From contig JAEPRB010000155.1 in the NCBI GenBank assembly GCA_016758965.1, positions 34,259 to 98,258 of the forward strand: 64,000 nucleotides of DNA. Reading direction: 5' to 3'. Origin of the DNA: Circinella minor (lineage: Eukaryota; Mucoromycota; Mucoromycetes; Mucorales; Lichtheimiaceae). Each line of letters opens with the position of its first letter. The first letter of the stretch is position 1. Shown here in pieces: positions 37,701 through 47,934 of the stretch. The notes under the pieces were generated by a model that ran no database searches, was not told where the DNA came from, and was given only the letters and a program-made list of their open reading frames with translations. A program made the translations under genes and the position numbers.

Positions 37701-37774
37701 AAAATACGCGTGTATTCTTATTTTCTAAGTATAAAGTTTTATTAAACTTACAGTCGAAGTTGGTCCAAAATCAT
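34741..37774 (-). CDS. SAC1: SAC1 phosphoinositide phosphatase
   Basis: Nine exons: 37752-37774, 37484-37614, 36940-37325, 36771-36845, 36661-36694, 36260-36576, 35659-36127, 35466-35538 and 34741-35359 (2127 nt, 708 aa). SAC1 removes phosphate from PI4P and related lipids in the ER and Golgi. The SAC domain shows [10 protein letters not shown], the [12 protein letters not shown] loop, [15 protein letters not shown], and the CX5R catalytic motif [13 protein letters not shown] (Cys431 to Arg437). [33 protein letters not shown] and two membrane helices (~563-583 and ~594-613) follow. Human SAC1 is 587 aa; here a ~95-residue Thr/Pro-rich cytosolic tail ends KKTT, a KKXX-type ER retrieval signal. 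The first exon is inferred from the ATG that keeps frame with [14 protein letters not shown]. Confidence 0.92.
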
Positions 37775-38069
37775 ATAAAAGAAGAACCAAGTTAGGAAAA
37801 GAATGAAGGAGGAAAGAGGTAATAGAAAAAAAAAAGTTATCGAAATGAAGAACAAATAAAAATAAAAAAAGGTTTAGTTGAGCTAAGTAGTAGGACGGGA
37901 CGAGCACGCATTTAAGGACCATTGGATGTGAATTTAAATTAATCGTTCTTATTGGTTGATTGTTTTTCCTTTACATTTTTATATACCTTATAAGTTATAA
38001 ACATTAAAAAAAAAAAACGATGGTATGCTAAAAAAAATCTTATTTTATTTACTCTCATTATTATTATTA

Positions 38070-38623
38070 TTACTCTTCTTCCAATTCAATTTCTTCAACT
38101 TGAAATGAATGAGTCATTCCTGATTCATCAGCAACTCCACTCACAAGTTGATATGGTTCGGGTGTATTACTACGTCTCTCTTCTTCTTCTTCTTCTTGTT
38201 GACCTCCCTTAGTATCATCATCCAAATGTACTTGATCCGTTGTATGTTCAGCTTTTTCTCGATCTTGATCCGTTCTCCTTTCTTCCATTAATATACGTCG
38301 TTCCAAAAATTCTCGAATAGCAGTAAAATAACCAGGTTGTACACAAGTGTCATTATGCATACCATTCGGTAATTCGTGCCAATCTTTTGTACCTTGAGTG
38401 TTACACAATTCATGTAATTTAGACATATGTGCTGGTGGAATTAATTCATCACGTCCACCTGAAAGGAATAAAACAGGTGTTTTGGCAATACGTTGAATAT
38501 TAACATCGGATGGCCATTGTTGATGACATAAAAAGGTAAAATATTTTAATACAGGCATAACATGTGGAATTAACTTTGGCTAATATAATATATAAAAGAA
38601 AAAGATGAGATTAGTTCATTATT

Positions 38624-38678
<55 letters not shown>

Positions 38679-39837
38679 ACATATGACCTTAAAGATTAAC
38701 TCTCTTACCAAACTTAAAAATGTGTTTTCAATAATAAGACCAGAAAATGCATCTTCATTATGAGATACAATATCAATAGCAACGGCACCACCAATAGATT
38801 GACCATAAGCTACAAGTCGGGTATTTTTGAGAATTGGATGTGAATGAACATATTCTAATAATGTCTATTATAAATTATTGAATATAAGACACTTTTAGTT
38901 GAAACATACACAGGGCAAAGGCACAGACACACAACAGCCCCCAAACCTCCTTTATAATTACTAAAAAAAGGAATACAATTAAAAAACTAACCTGAGAATC
39001 TATACGCATGCCTTTTTCATTCGGTTTTCCTTCACTTAATCCATATCTAATAGAATACAAAATATATAAGATGTTTAACAAAAAAAAAACACACGAAAAA
39101 AAAAGTCGGCGCATAAAAAAAAGGGTCCCTGGGGTCCTCTCCTCGTGTTCTATTACCCTCTATAGGACAACATCACTACGTTGCACTTTAATTTTTGATG
39201 ATATACTCTTGCAATAGGAAGTCGATGACCCTAATTATTGTTATCAACATTTTTTTTTTAATGTGAATAAATCATATCTTATTTTTTTTTCATATACTAT
39301 ATAAACTATTCTTCCCTCACCACCACCCTCCAATGTTATTCCATATATTATTTACCATATTGCCCGCATTAGCCTATATAATTAAAATAATCAGCATAGT
39401 AATAACTATTAATAACGAATAACGAAAAATAAAATATTACATAGTATATATATATAATACTTACATGGAAATAAAGAATAGTTGGTGCTGCTCGTGCTTC
39501 TTGTTCATTTTCTAAAACCATAGTATATGTATGTAATTTAATATTATCTTTAGTTGTTAATGTGGTTTCTGTAAATTCCATTCCAAATTCTGAAGGTTTT
39601 GAAACCTATTAATATAATATAATTTGTTATTAATATTCTTTTTTTTTCAATCACTTTTATAGAATGTAAATGATAACATACAACAGTTCTTGATCCTTCG
39701 GGAAAAGCACTTGGATAGATGATTTCACATTGATATGCATATAATAAAGCTGCTCCAGCTAGACCTGCAAGTCCAGTAAATGAGAGGATGTATGACACCC
39801 AAGTAGGAACATTGAGTCGAAGACCTGAATCACTCAT
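38070..39837 (-). CDS. BEM46/ABHD13-type alpha/beta hydrolase
   Basis: Seven exons: 39682-39837, 39465-39605, an 18-nt microexon 39356-39373, 39157-39230, 38992-39046, 38709-38864 and 38070-38579 (1110 nt, 369 aa). An N-terminal membrane segment (~12-35, WVSYILSFTGLAGLAGAALL) anchors the hydrolase. The family motifs are complete: FHANAGNMGHRLP (HxNxGN oxyanion region), SYRGYGLSEG, nucleophile GQSIGG (Ser171), SGGRDELIP (Asp244) and NGMHNDT (His275). Fungal Bem46 proteins act at the ER/plasma-membrane region in polarity; substrates are unknown. The last ~75 residues are acidic, low-complexity and unlike the family. The microexon encodes ANAGNM, the heart of the oxyanion motif. Intron 6 carries a CA microsatellite. 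Confidence 0.92.
38626..38676. repeat. (CA)n microsatellite
   Basis: About 25 uninterrupted CA units inside the last intron of the BEM46-like gene. Confidence 0.95.
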
Positions 39838-40484
39838 TCAAAAAAAAAAAGAAAGAAAGTAAAAGAAAAAAAAAACAAACAAATAAGAAAAGTGTGGAGA
39901 CAGTTAAGAAGAACTTGACTTGGCGGATCTTCTGAAAGATATGCATAAAATTTTCCAAGTCAGAAGTTTGCCTAAGGTTTCACCCGCCAAAAAAAAAAGA
40001 GACTACTGCCCTAAGAGTTGTTTGGTGATACCTTACGTCCCCCCCCCTTACTTACATCATTCCGATTCTTTCTCTTTTAATTATAATGAATTCAATCAAA
40101 GAAGAGAGTACAGAAAAAGCAATCATATTTTCTTTACATAATTTATTGTTACTAAGGACAATCATAGTAGATAGGGTGTTATAGAAAATAATTGACTGTT
40201 CAATGTAATTTATTGTTGAGATAATTATTTTCATTATGAGACTGGTATACAGCGTTGGAAGTTAAATTTGGCCACCCAAAATGAAAATGAGCTATATTAT
40301 TTTCAGGGCGTGAAACTATTAGTCGCACAGGGCAGCAAAAATATTGTTTATGGGCTTACACTTTTTTTTTTCCTTTTAAAATTCACCATTGTTTTTTTTT
40401 TTTTTTTCATTAAAAAGCATTGTTAATCGAATATCCGATCATTATAAAGAGCATCCTTTCCAAATCGGAACTCCCTCTCTCTTT

Positions 40485-40494
40485 TTTTGTTTTG

Positions 40495-40525
<31 letters not shown>

Positions 40526-40531
40526 TTTTTT
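40485..40531. repeat. TTTTG pentanucleotide repeat
   Basis: About seven tandem TTTTG/GTTTT units followed by a poly-T run. Confidence 0.85.
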
Positions 40532-41583
40532 GCATGCGTTTACGTAACACTCGAAAAAAAAAATGAATGTTATGCTGGCGATCTAAAACAAATCACCAAG
40601 TAACTATTCAAAAAGATCATTGGGAAATGGTAGAATGGGAATTAAAAAAATAATTTTGCTAACTTATATAAAGTGTGATAGAACCATTCTCTCCATCTAT
40701 GACGTTTACTGGTGTACTATCTATATGGAACATTAAAGTTAGATACTTTATGGTTGTTATGATTTTATATGAACTACATAAGGGGATCATTGAACGCACA
40801 TACCAATATAGTTGAGGGGGAAAAGATAAGAAAACTTTTGGATATTATTCATAAGAAATGAAACTTAATACTGTAAAATCTTTCAAGATGTAGAAATAGA
40901 TCAAAGGGATATGGGATCAAACTGTTATTCATTTTTGAAAGTTTATTAAAAGTGGTAGCGAGGGTTGTAATAAGGTGGCTCAAAAATCACCTCTTGTTAT
41001 AGGTTATTCATAACAATTTTTAAATCATATTTCTCTTATTTTACTTTTTACTGTACTACGACAATATAGATCTCTGAAGGACGGTAGAATTATTACTGTA
41101 CTATCGAATGTACGTATTTGCGACTTTAAATGATTTTTAATTTTAAATCATTATGTATAATTTACAATACATTGTTGACGTAATAAATAGTATCATGTTA
41201 TCATGTTTATGGAAACTATAGCTACGAGTAAAGAAATATTCATTCTTTAAATTTAATAAGAAATAACAAACTCAGGTACATACGTACCAGAATAAGATTT
41301 AAAAAAAATGTGTGTAGTTATAACAATTTTTTATTTGGTTTTAAATATCTATCACATAACAAAAGCCTTTTTACTTTTTAACCACAATCATCTTCTTTTG
41401 AAGCTATAATAAAAGAGAGGGCGAGATGCTGTATCCAACTACTAGTGTTTGCTTTATCCTTACTCCTTATCCGAAAATAACATGATCGAAATTTAAGCTT
41501 CTGTGGTTACAGTCAAAACTACTATTGTTATCCAAAATATTACCGACATTCAGATATCATCGTTACATTTCAAATGAGAGATA

Positions 41584-42767
41584 TTTGTATCATCATGACC
41601 ATTTGTGTATCCATGTACAAATATGAAATTCATCTCGAGATTATATCCAACCATTATTCCAACCGAGTACATATCCAAAATATCAATCCTAGCCCCATCC
41701 ATCCAATATTCACAAAAAAATAATCCATATCAACTGCTATGTCCATTCCCAGTTATGACCTGATCATAACAAAATAGTCGAATCAACATCTGCTGCTAAA
41801 ATGCACGTTTAATTAAATTTCGATTTGTATAATTAATCACAGGTCAAAGATGTTCTTGCCCTTGGTATATTATCCATCAAAAAAAATAACTACGGCTGTC
41901 TCATCCATGTTTACATCCACAAATTTATTCCCACTGTCATTGTCCACAAAAGTATATCTATCAAAAGTGTTGTAAGTGCTTTTTTTTTTATCCAGTCTAG
42001 CTGATAAAAGTCGGTAGTGGTGCGTTGAACAATCCTTATCCGTTGATATGATTACATCAGCACAGTCTGTATACTGAATATGGTGACGCTATTTCCTACT
42101 TCATTTCTATCCACATTAACAATCCTTCTTGTCCACGCGTTAATCTAGGTTCAGTTGGGTAGATTGATTGACTGATGAAGTTTTTTTTTTTACTAAAAAA
42201 AAAGTCATATTTTGCATGTTGTCTTTGGCCACTTTTTTTAACGGATATCATTTGGTCAGACGTATATTATTATAATGATGATGTTATGTGAAGTTGCCCA
42301 TGTTGTTGCTTCTTAGTTATTTTTGAAATTCAAAAGAGCAAGGTTTGTGTTTTTTTAAGAGAGGAAGGAAAATAAATAAATAAGTAGGATTATCCCAAGC
42401 GGTGTATTTATACCCACGTGTCACAAACATAGTGTAACAACAAAAAATTTTACGAGTCGAGATGTGTTATCATAATAATTGACATTGGATGAACAAATAT
42501 TTGGTACTAATAAACCATTTTTGTTATCCAAATTCAACAATTCAATAAGAATACTAGGTTAGCAACAGTAGTAAAAATATTACAAATATATTACTGAAGA
42601 CACATAAAAAGAGGCACTGCTTCTTTATTGGATTGTTCATAGTAAAGCAAAGAAAAGTGAATAATTAAAATGGAATGACACATATATTTCTACTATAATA
42701 GTATAGTTGTTAATAAGTTACTACATAATTATCATTTCAATCATTCCTTGATTTATACTGGATGAGA
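41584..42767. repeat. Long direct repeat, copy A (~1.2 kb)
   Basis: From TTTGTATCATCATGACCA to ACTGGATGAG this sequence matches 51305-52519 in the same orientation. The first ~750 bp are nearly identical with small indels. The last ~350 bp are more diverged but still collinear, including the TGTATTTATACCC TATA-like box and CGTGTCACAAACATAGTG. No ORF is present. Clustered TATCC (GGATA) motifs mark the left part. It could be a pair of long terminal repeats or a segmental duplication of regulatory DNA. Confidence 0.88.
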
Positions 42768-43968
42768 GTATTTTTTGATGTATCTTTGTTGGAAGGCTTT
42801 TGTATGAGACATTCTATTTTTTTATTCCTCTTTTACATACGTAGACCATTATACAAGTTCAAATATGTATTATTGTGCAACAAATATATATATGTATAAA
42901 ATAGTAATCAATATACTCAATATTTTATTATTATGTATTATTAATAACTAATAAATGATATATATTTACAATAGAGTAGATATAAAGGATTGCAATTAAA
43001 TAATAAGGTAAAAAGGGGATATATAAATGTGTTTGATTGTACGATTGTAAAATAAAAAATACCTATTATCCAAGTAATCTAATTAATGTTAGTAGTTTCA
43101 TTATTAATGTATGTGATGAATCTTGCCTCTCTTTTTTTTTTTTTTTTTTTTTTTGTATATAAAATAATAATTAGTATATGCATAAGGTTGTTGTTGTTGT
43201 TGTTTTGATTATAATAAAATAGAATGATGTGTGTGAAAATGAGAGAGCAAAAGAGCCGCTGTTGATATTGATGACTTGTATATCAATGGATGGTCTTTTG
43301 TTTTCGATGATTAATACTGATAATATTGGATATTTGTTTGACTTTTACTCGATAAAAATAATTATTGTTGGAGGATGTTGTTGCTCTTGACGATAGAAAC
43401 TGTCGAGATTAATTTTGTATGATAGTATTTAATATACTATTGTGACTATTCCTCTTGATAATGTATACGTAAGAGTTCAAGTCATATGTATTGATTTTGT
43501 TGCTTCAAGCGGAATTACCTTTGTATTCATCGATGGTCGTATGGTTGACTATTTTGATCTTGAGTATTAATTCTTGTTTGTGAGGTTGTTGTAACCAATG
43601 AATTGTATAATATTTGTTATTGATTTGATTTGATTTGATATCATTGGTCTTGATTATTAATATTTGTTGTGATTGTTGTAGTACTGGATCTCGAGTTTTT
43701 TTTTTTTTTCTTTTTTTTTTGTTTGATCCTTGACTTGATAGATTCTTTTATGTGTAGAAATATATAAACTTGTTTACTGTTTTTGATTTTTGTCTTCTTG
43801 AAAGATATCCATTGATACAGAATGTCTTTTATCTATCGCAAGCTCTTTTGCTTCTCTGGATGACTGCTAGTTTTGGGTTAGCTTGTGATATTTTTGTGTT
43901 TTTTGTGTAGAGGATGGATGAGCGATATGAGGAAATTTTTAAATACGTAGTTATAATAAAGGTTGATA

Positions 43969-44061
43969 GTATTTTTTTTATATGTTTTTTATATCTTTTT
44001 TTTATATGTTTTTTATATCTTTTTTTTATATCTTTTTTTATATCTTTTTTTATATCTTTTT

Positions 44062-44100
<39 letters not shown>
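43969..44100. repeat. T-rich array and (TA)n microsatellite
   Basis: Six or more imperfect units of TATATCTTTTTT / TATATGTTTTTT (43969-44065) run into about 16 TA units. Confidence 0.85.
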
Positions 44101-44103
<3 letters not shown>

Positions 44104-45767
44104 GCAATCATCATCACACACACAAATAATAATTTTACCATACATTTTTTAAGAATACTGGATTTTTAGTATTAATATTTTACAACGTACCTTTTCTTTT
44201 TTTTTCGAAAAAGAGGGAATAGTCTTGGGTATACTGATGTTGGATGGAGACAAGACTGGAATATTCATCCACTGTTATTTTCGATTATGTTGGTATGAAT
44301 TTGCGTGTGTGCATATTCGTCCACGTGTGTATGTGTATGTTTGTGTGTGTGTGTGTGTTACCTCCATATCCAAAAATAACAGTGAATACTTAGAATAAAT
44401 ATATCATGACCTTTTGGAAGTGATAGTTTGAATCATTGTTCTTGAAATAGCTTGTGAAATGATCATCTTGACATGCAATAATAGTATAAGCACAGAAGTG
44501 TCGAGAATCATATTCCAGTCTTGCCAACACCGAAAATAAATAAATATCTTGATAATAAAAAGGTTTCTTGTTGTGTTTCTTGATAAATAGAGTTCACCTT
44601 CTTGAATACATATTTTGTAATAAATACGCCGTAATATATTGTTCACCATGGTAATTTAAATAGATGTGTACCTCGTGTAATACCAAAGAACGAAACCAAA
44701 TCCCACCTTTTGTTGTTGCCTACCACATGGAATATTATTATGACACGCATTTTGTCTGCGTCATAATAACAAATTGCCCACTCTTTTTTTTTATTCTTCT
44801 TGATGTTACTTATTCGCCTCATCATATGGATCAATGTATGTTGTTTCTTGAATAACACAGGTTCATACAACACCGAATGATTTGCTACTTGACTGGTTAT
44901 TGTTTTTTTTTTCACCGGATGAAGATAATAAAATTTGATTTTCCAGTGAAATTGATAATTTGATGATGGTTTATCAAATATATCTTGAATGTGGGATTTG
45001 GTTTCTTGTGTGTATATGTACTCCTTATTTCAAAAGTAGATGGTAATGGATAGTATAGTGTTTCTTGAGTAATGAATAATTCATTTAAAAGTGTTTGAAA
45101 GGATTTATCAACGCGAGATAAATATAAAGCACCATGAAATAAGATATAAAGTTGGTTAAAGGAGGTACACACCAAGTAGGGACATATACACACATGAATC
45201 CTTGGTACCTTGTTAATTCCCATCAAAATGTTGCGGTCATAATTTGGTTCCAATAGAAAACAAGTAGTTTCGTTTTTAGGATGGATCAAAAAGTTGATAA
45301 AGTAAGACGCCGAATTGTGAAACCAAATTATTGACCGCAATCAAATAGCTGAAGGATAAAAATATTGCTCCCTTTTTTTTTTTCTAGACTAGCAATAATT
45401 TTTGATTTTTTACCAGAATAGTTTCATTATCACCCAATATAATACACACCAAAGTACCAACTATGTGTCTTAATAATAAAAACAATAGCAGCAGGTAAAT
45501 CGGCTCAATCAATGTAAGAAGAAAGAAACAAAGATTGCATTATAAAGGTAAACATTCCCAAAGGAAATGAATATGTGAAGATGAATTAAAAAAAGTTTTT
45601 TCAAAGCACAATAAATTCCATTCAAGCCAAAGATGGAATTCTCTTTTTTTTTTTTTGCTCTCTTATACACAAATGTATAATAATGGTCTGCTTTCACAAA
45701 TTAATTTACGAAAACAATTGGATTAACTTTCTAATCACCAAAATCAAATACCAAAAAATGACAATAG

Positions 45768-46480
45768 CTAGCCATAGTTAGGGTCAAAGTCAGTCGTTAC
45801 CACGACATCATTCACAAACAACCACGGGAGCCTTGAATTGCCAAAGCATTGAATAGGGTCAAAGTCAGTCGTCACCAAAAAACGACCATTCACATCGCGT
45901 ACACTCCATGTTTCTCTTCCATACACCAGGAAAAAGAAACAACGCTTTCTTCCACCTTGGAAAGCCCGATTAGAACACATAGTACACCTTCCCACAATGT
46001 ACCATGATTCCCGACACAGCTGCAATAAGCCCTTTCTTGACAGGAAGACAATCCCAGCTTCAGAATCTCAATGAGAGGTAAGAAGAAGAAGGAAGAACAG
46101 AACAATGACATAGAGCCTATGTCATAACCGGTGGGAGATCGAGGTACCCATATATGCTATAGCCCAAGATGACCAAAGACTATTCGGAATGAGGAGTTGT
46201 TATTGCAGTAGAGCTACTTCGAACGAACTTGTATCCACGACTACCACCTCATCAATCCCGACGAGCACAGAATGAGGTCATAGTGGAACTTTTGACAATA
46301 TCTTTGCGACTTGAAAATAGTAACTTGAAACAATGACAACAATTTGTTTTGATCTTGAAAAAAAATTCTAACAGATTTCTTTTCATAACAAAATTTATTC
46401 CCGTAGATAGAGAAAAAAAGTTGTTATAAAAAAGAAACCAATAAAAAATATATAAAATACTTTCCAATATTTAGTAACTT
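45768..46480 (-). other. Possible decayed or lineage-specific coding region
   Basis: Higher GC than its surroundings. Two overlapping minus-strand frames (46111-45890 and 46025-45768) look partly coding. The second encodes GRFLVTTDFDP and, after a short spacer, VVVTTDFDP; on the DNA level GGGTCAAAGTCAGTCGT occurs twice (about 45780 and 45857). I do not recognise a family. It lies downstream of the spliced tail of the orphan gene at 47-50 kb and may belong to the same transcript. Confidence 0.3.
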
Positions 46481-46845
46481 GTACATTTAAAAATATTAAG
46501 GTATATAAAATATATAACAATAAAAAATGATATTGAAAATGATAACTTACAGTAAAAATGATTTAAAATCAAATGAGTCTTGTTGTCATTAAGAAAATAA
46601 CCTGCTGCTGCAAGAGATATATGTTGGTGTTCCAAGTATGCCCCATCTTGCTCATCAAGACTAACAAGGAATTACGTAGGGGTATACAAAAGCTCGTTCT
46701 TTTCACCCTACTACAATAACAAACATCCCTACCCAAATAGTCTAAGGCCAGAGCCCAGACCAAGCATATACAGATACCTCTTTACTCCCGGTGGTTATGA
46801 CACAGAACATCCATGCCACGTCCTATTCCCCCGACCCCTTCTTAC

Positions 46846-47928
46846 CTTGATCCCAAGGAGACCATCCACCGAGATGCCTTCCTGCCACCCGTTCCTCTAA
46901 AGGCAAACTACGCAGTGTCGACACCAAGCCAACCAAACCTTCAGAAGCGCGCACACACGCACCACAGCAACGTCTATATTCCAATAAAAAAAATTAAATG
47001 ATTAGTTCTCAACTATTATTAATCTCTTTTTTTTTTACAAGATAATTTGCTATGATAGAAAGCTTACCATGACACTATTTGTATCACGAAGCCTTAATAC
47101 TAAAGTGTCCAAAACAGACACCTCATCGTATGTCCACCCGACATACTGAAATGCACAAACAGAATTCATGCCTAATATATTTTTAAATATAAAAAAAAAA
47201 TAAAAGTATTTTATTAGTAATTGATTTTAAATTATTGCATCAAAAACTTGTTTTGAGAATGAATATTTTTTTTATCAACTTACCATAAACACTGCATGCA
47301 CAAAAGCATACATAAAAAAAAAGCGCCAAAAAAGACGCACACACACCGGGCTGCCGCACAACAGCTAGAAAAAAGAAAAAATAAAATATGTTGTCAATTA
47401 GTTTTTTATGCACATGAGAAATTATTATATATATATATATATATATTTATCTTTCAATAAACTTACCTGAATGCCGAAGGCGTCGAAAAAAAAAAGTGTC
47501 AAAGACACACAAAAAAAGCACACACACCGGGCTGCCGCACAACAGCTATAAGAAGATAAAAATAAAATTATATTGTCAATTAGTTTTTTATGCGCATGAG
47601 AAATTATTTTTTAGATATAAATATTCTTTTATATTTTGGATAGACTTACCATAAATGCCGAAGGCGTCGAAATAAAAAAAGAACCGCACACACACGGACG
47701 TAGGAGCAATCACCAACAGAGGTGCACACACAAACACATGTTGGGAAAGTGAGAGAGAGAGAGAAAAAAAAAGAATAAAAAAAAGGAACGCGAGAATTCC
47801 GTCAACCAGCAAGTCAACACAGTTACCATCATCTATAAATAATAATGAAAAAAGTATATTAATAATTGTAATACCAAATATATATATTTAAAGTAAAATA
47901 AAAAATAAAAATACAAATAATACTTACG
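46846..47928 (-). other. Spliced 3' tail of the orphan gene: ladder of exon-like segments
   Basis: Ten bases after the stop codon of the 640-aa ORF a clean donor (GTAAGT at 47927) appears. Further exon-like segments, each with a GTAAG-type donor and TAG acceptor, can be read on the minus strand at 47650-47832, 47467-47545, 47284-47364, 47068-47171 and 46846-46973. Segments 47467-47545 and 47284-47364 begin with the same CTGTTGTGCGGCAGCCCGGT, and the flanking introns are also alike, so an exon-intron unit was duplicated. No single reading frame runs through all segments. They may be spliced 3' UTR, a non-coding RNA, or exons of a broken gene. Confidence 0.5.
47331..47680. repeat. Tandem duplication of a ~170 bp exon-intron unit
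   Basis: Unit 1 (about 47331-47490) and unit 2 (about 47517-47680) share CACACACCGGGCTGCCGCAC, GTCAATTAGTTTTTTATGC, CATGAGAAATTATT and ATGCCGAAGGCGTCGAAA in the same order, with indels mainly in the AT-rich intron part. Confidence 0.85.
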
Positions 47929-47934
47929 AAATAT

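Larger units (their letters stand above)
39838..45767. other. Gene-poor, repeat-rich region
   Basis: Nearly 6 kb with no recognised gene. It holds a TTTTG pentamer array, the first copy of the ~1.2 kb direct repeat, a TA microsatellite and T-rich arrays near 43140 and 43970-44100. On the minus strand, 44400-45340 has open frames with somewhat coding-like composition (for example KSFQTLLNELFITQETLYYP near 45080), but I could not join them into a convincing gene; they may be a lineage-specific gene or its remnant. Confidence 0.5.

Noticed and set aside
44404..45340. Minus-strand multi-exon gene
   Set aside because: Several frames look partly coding, but I could not find a start codon or consistent splice junctions joining them.
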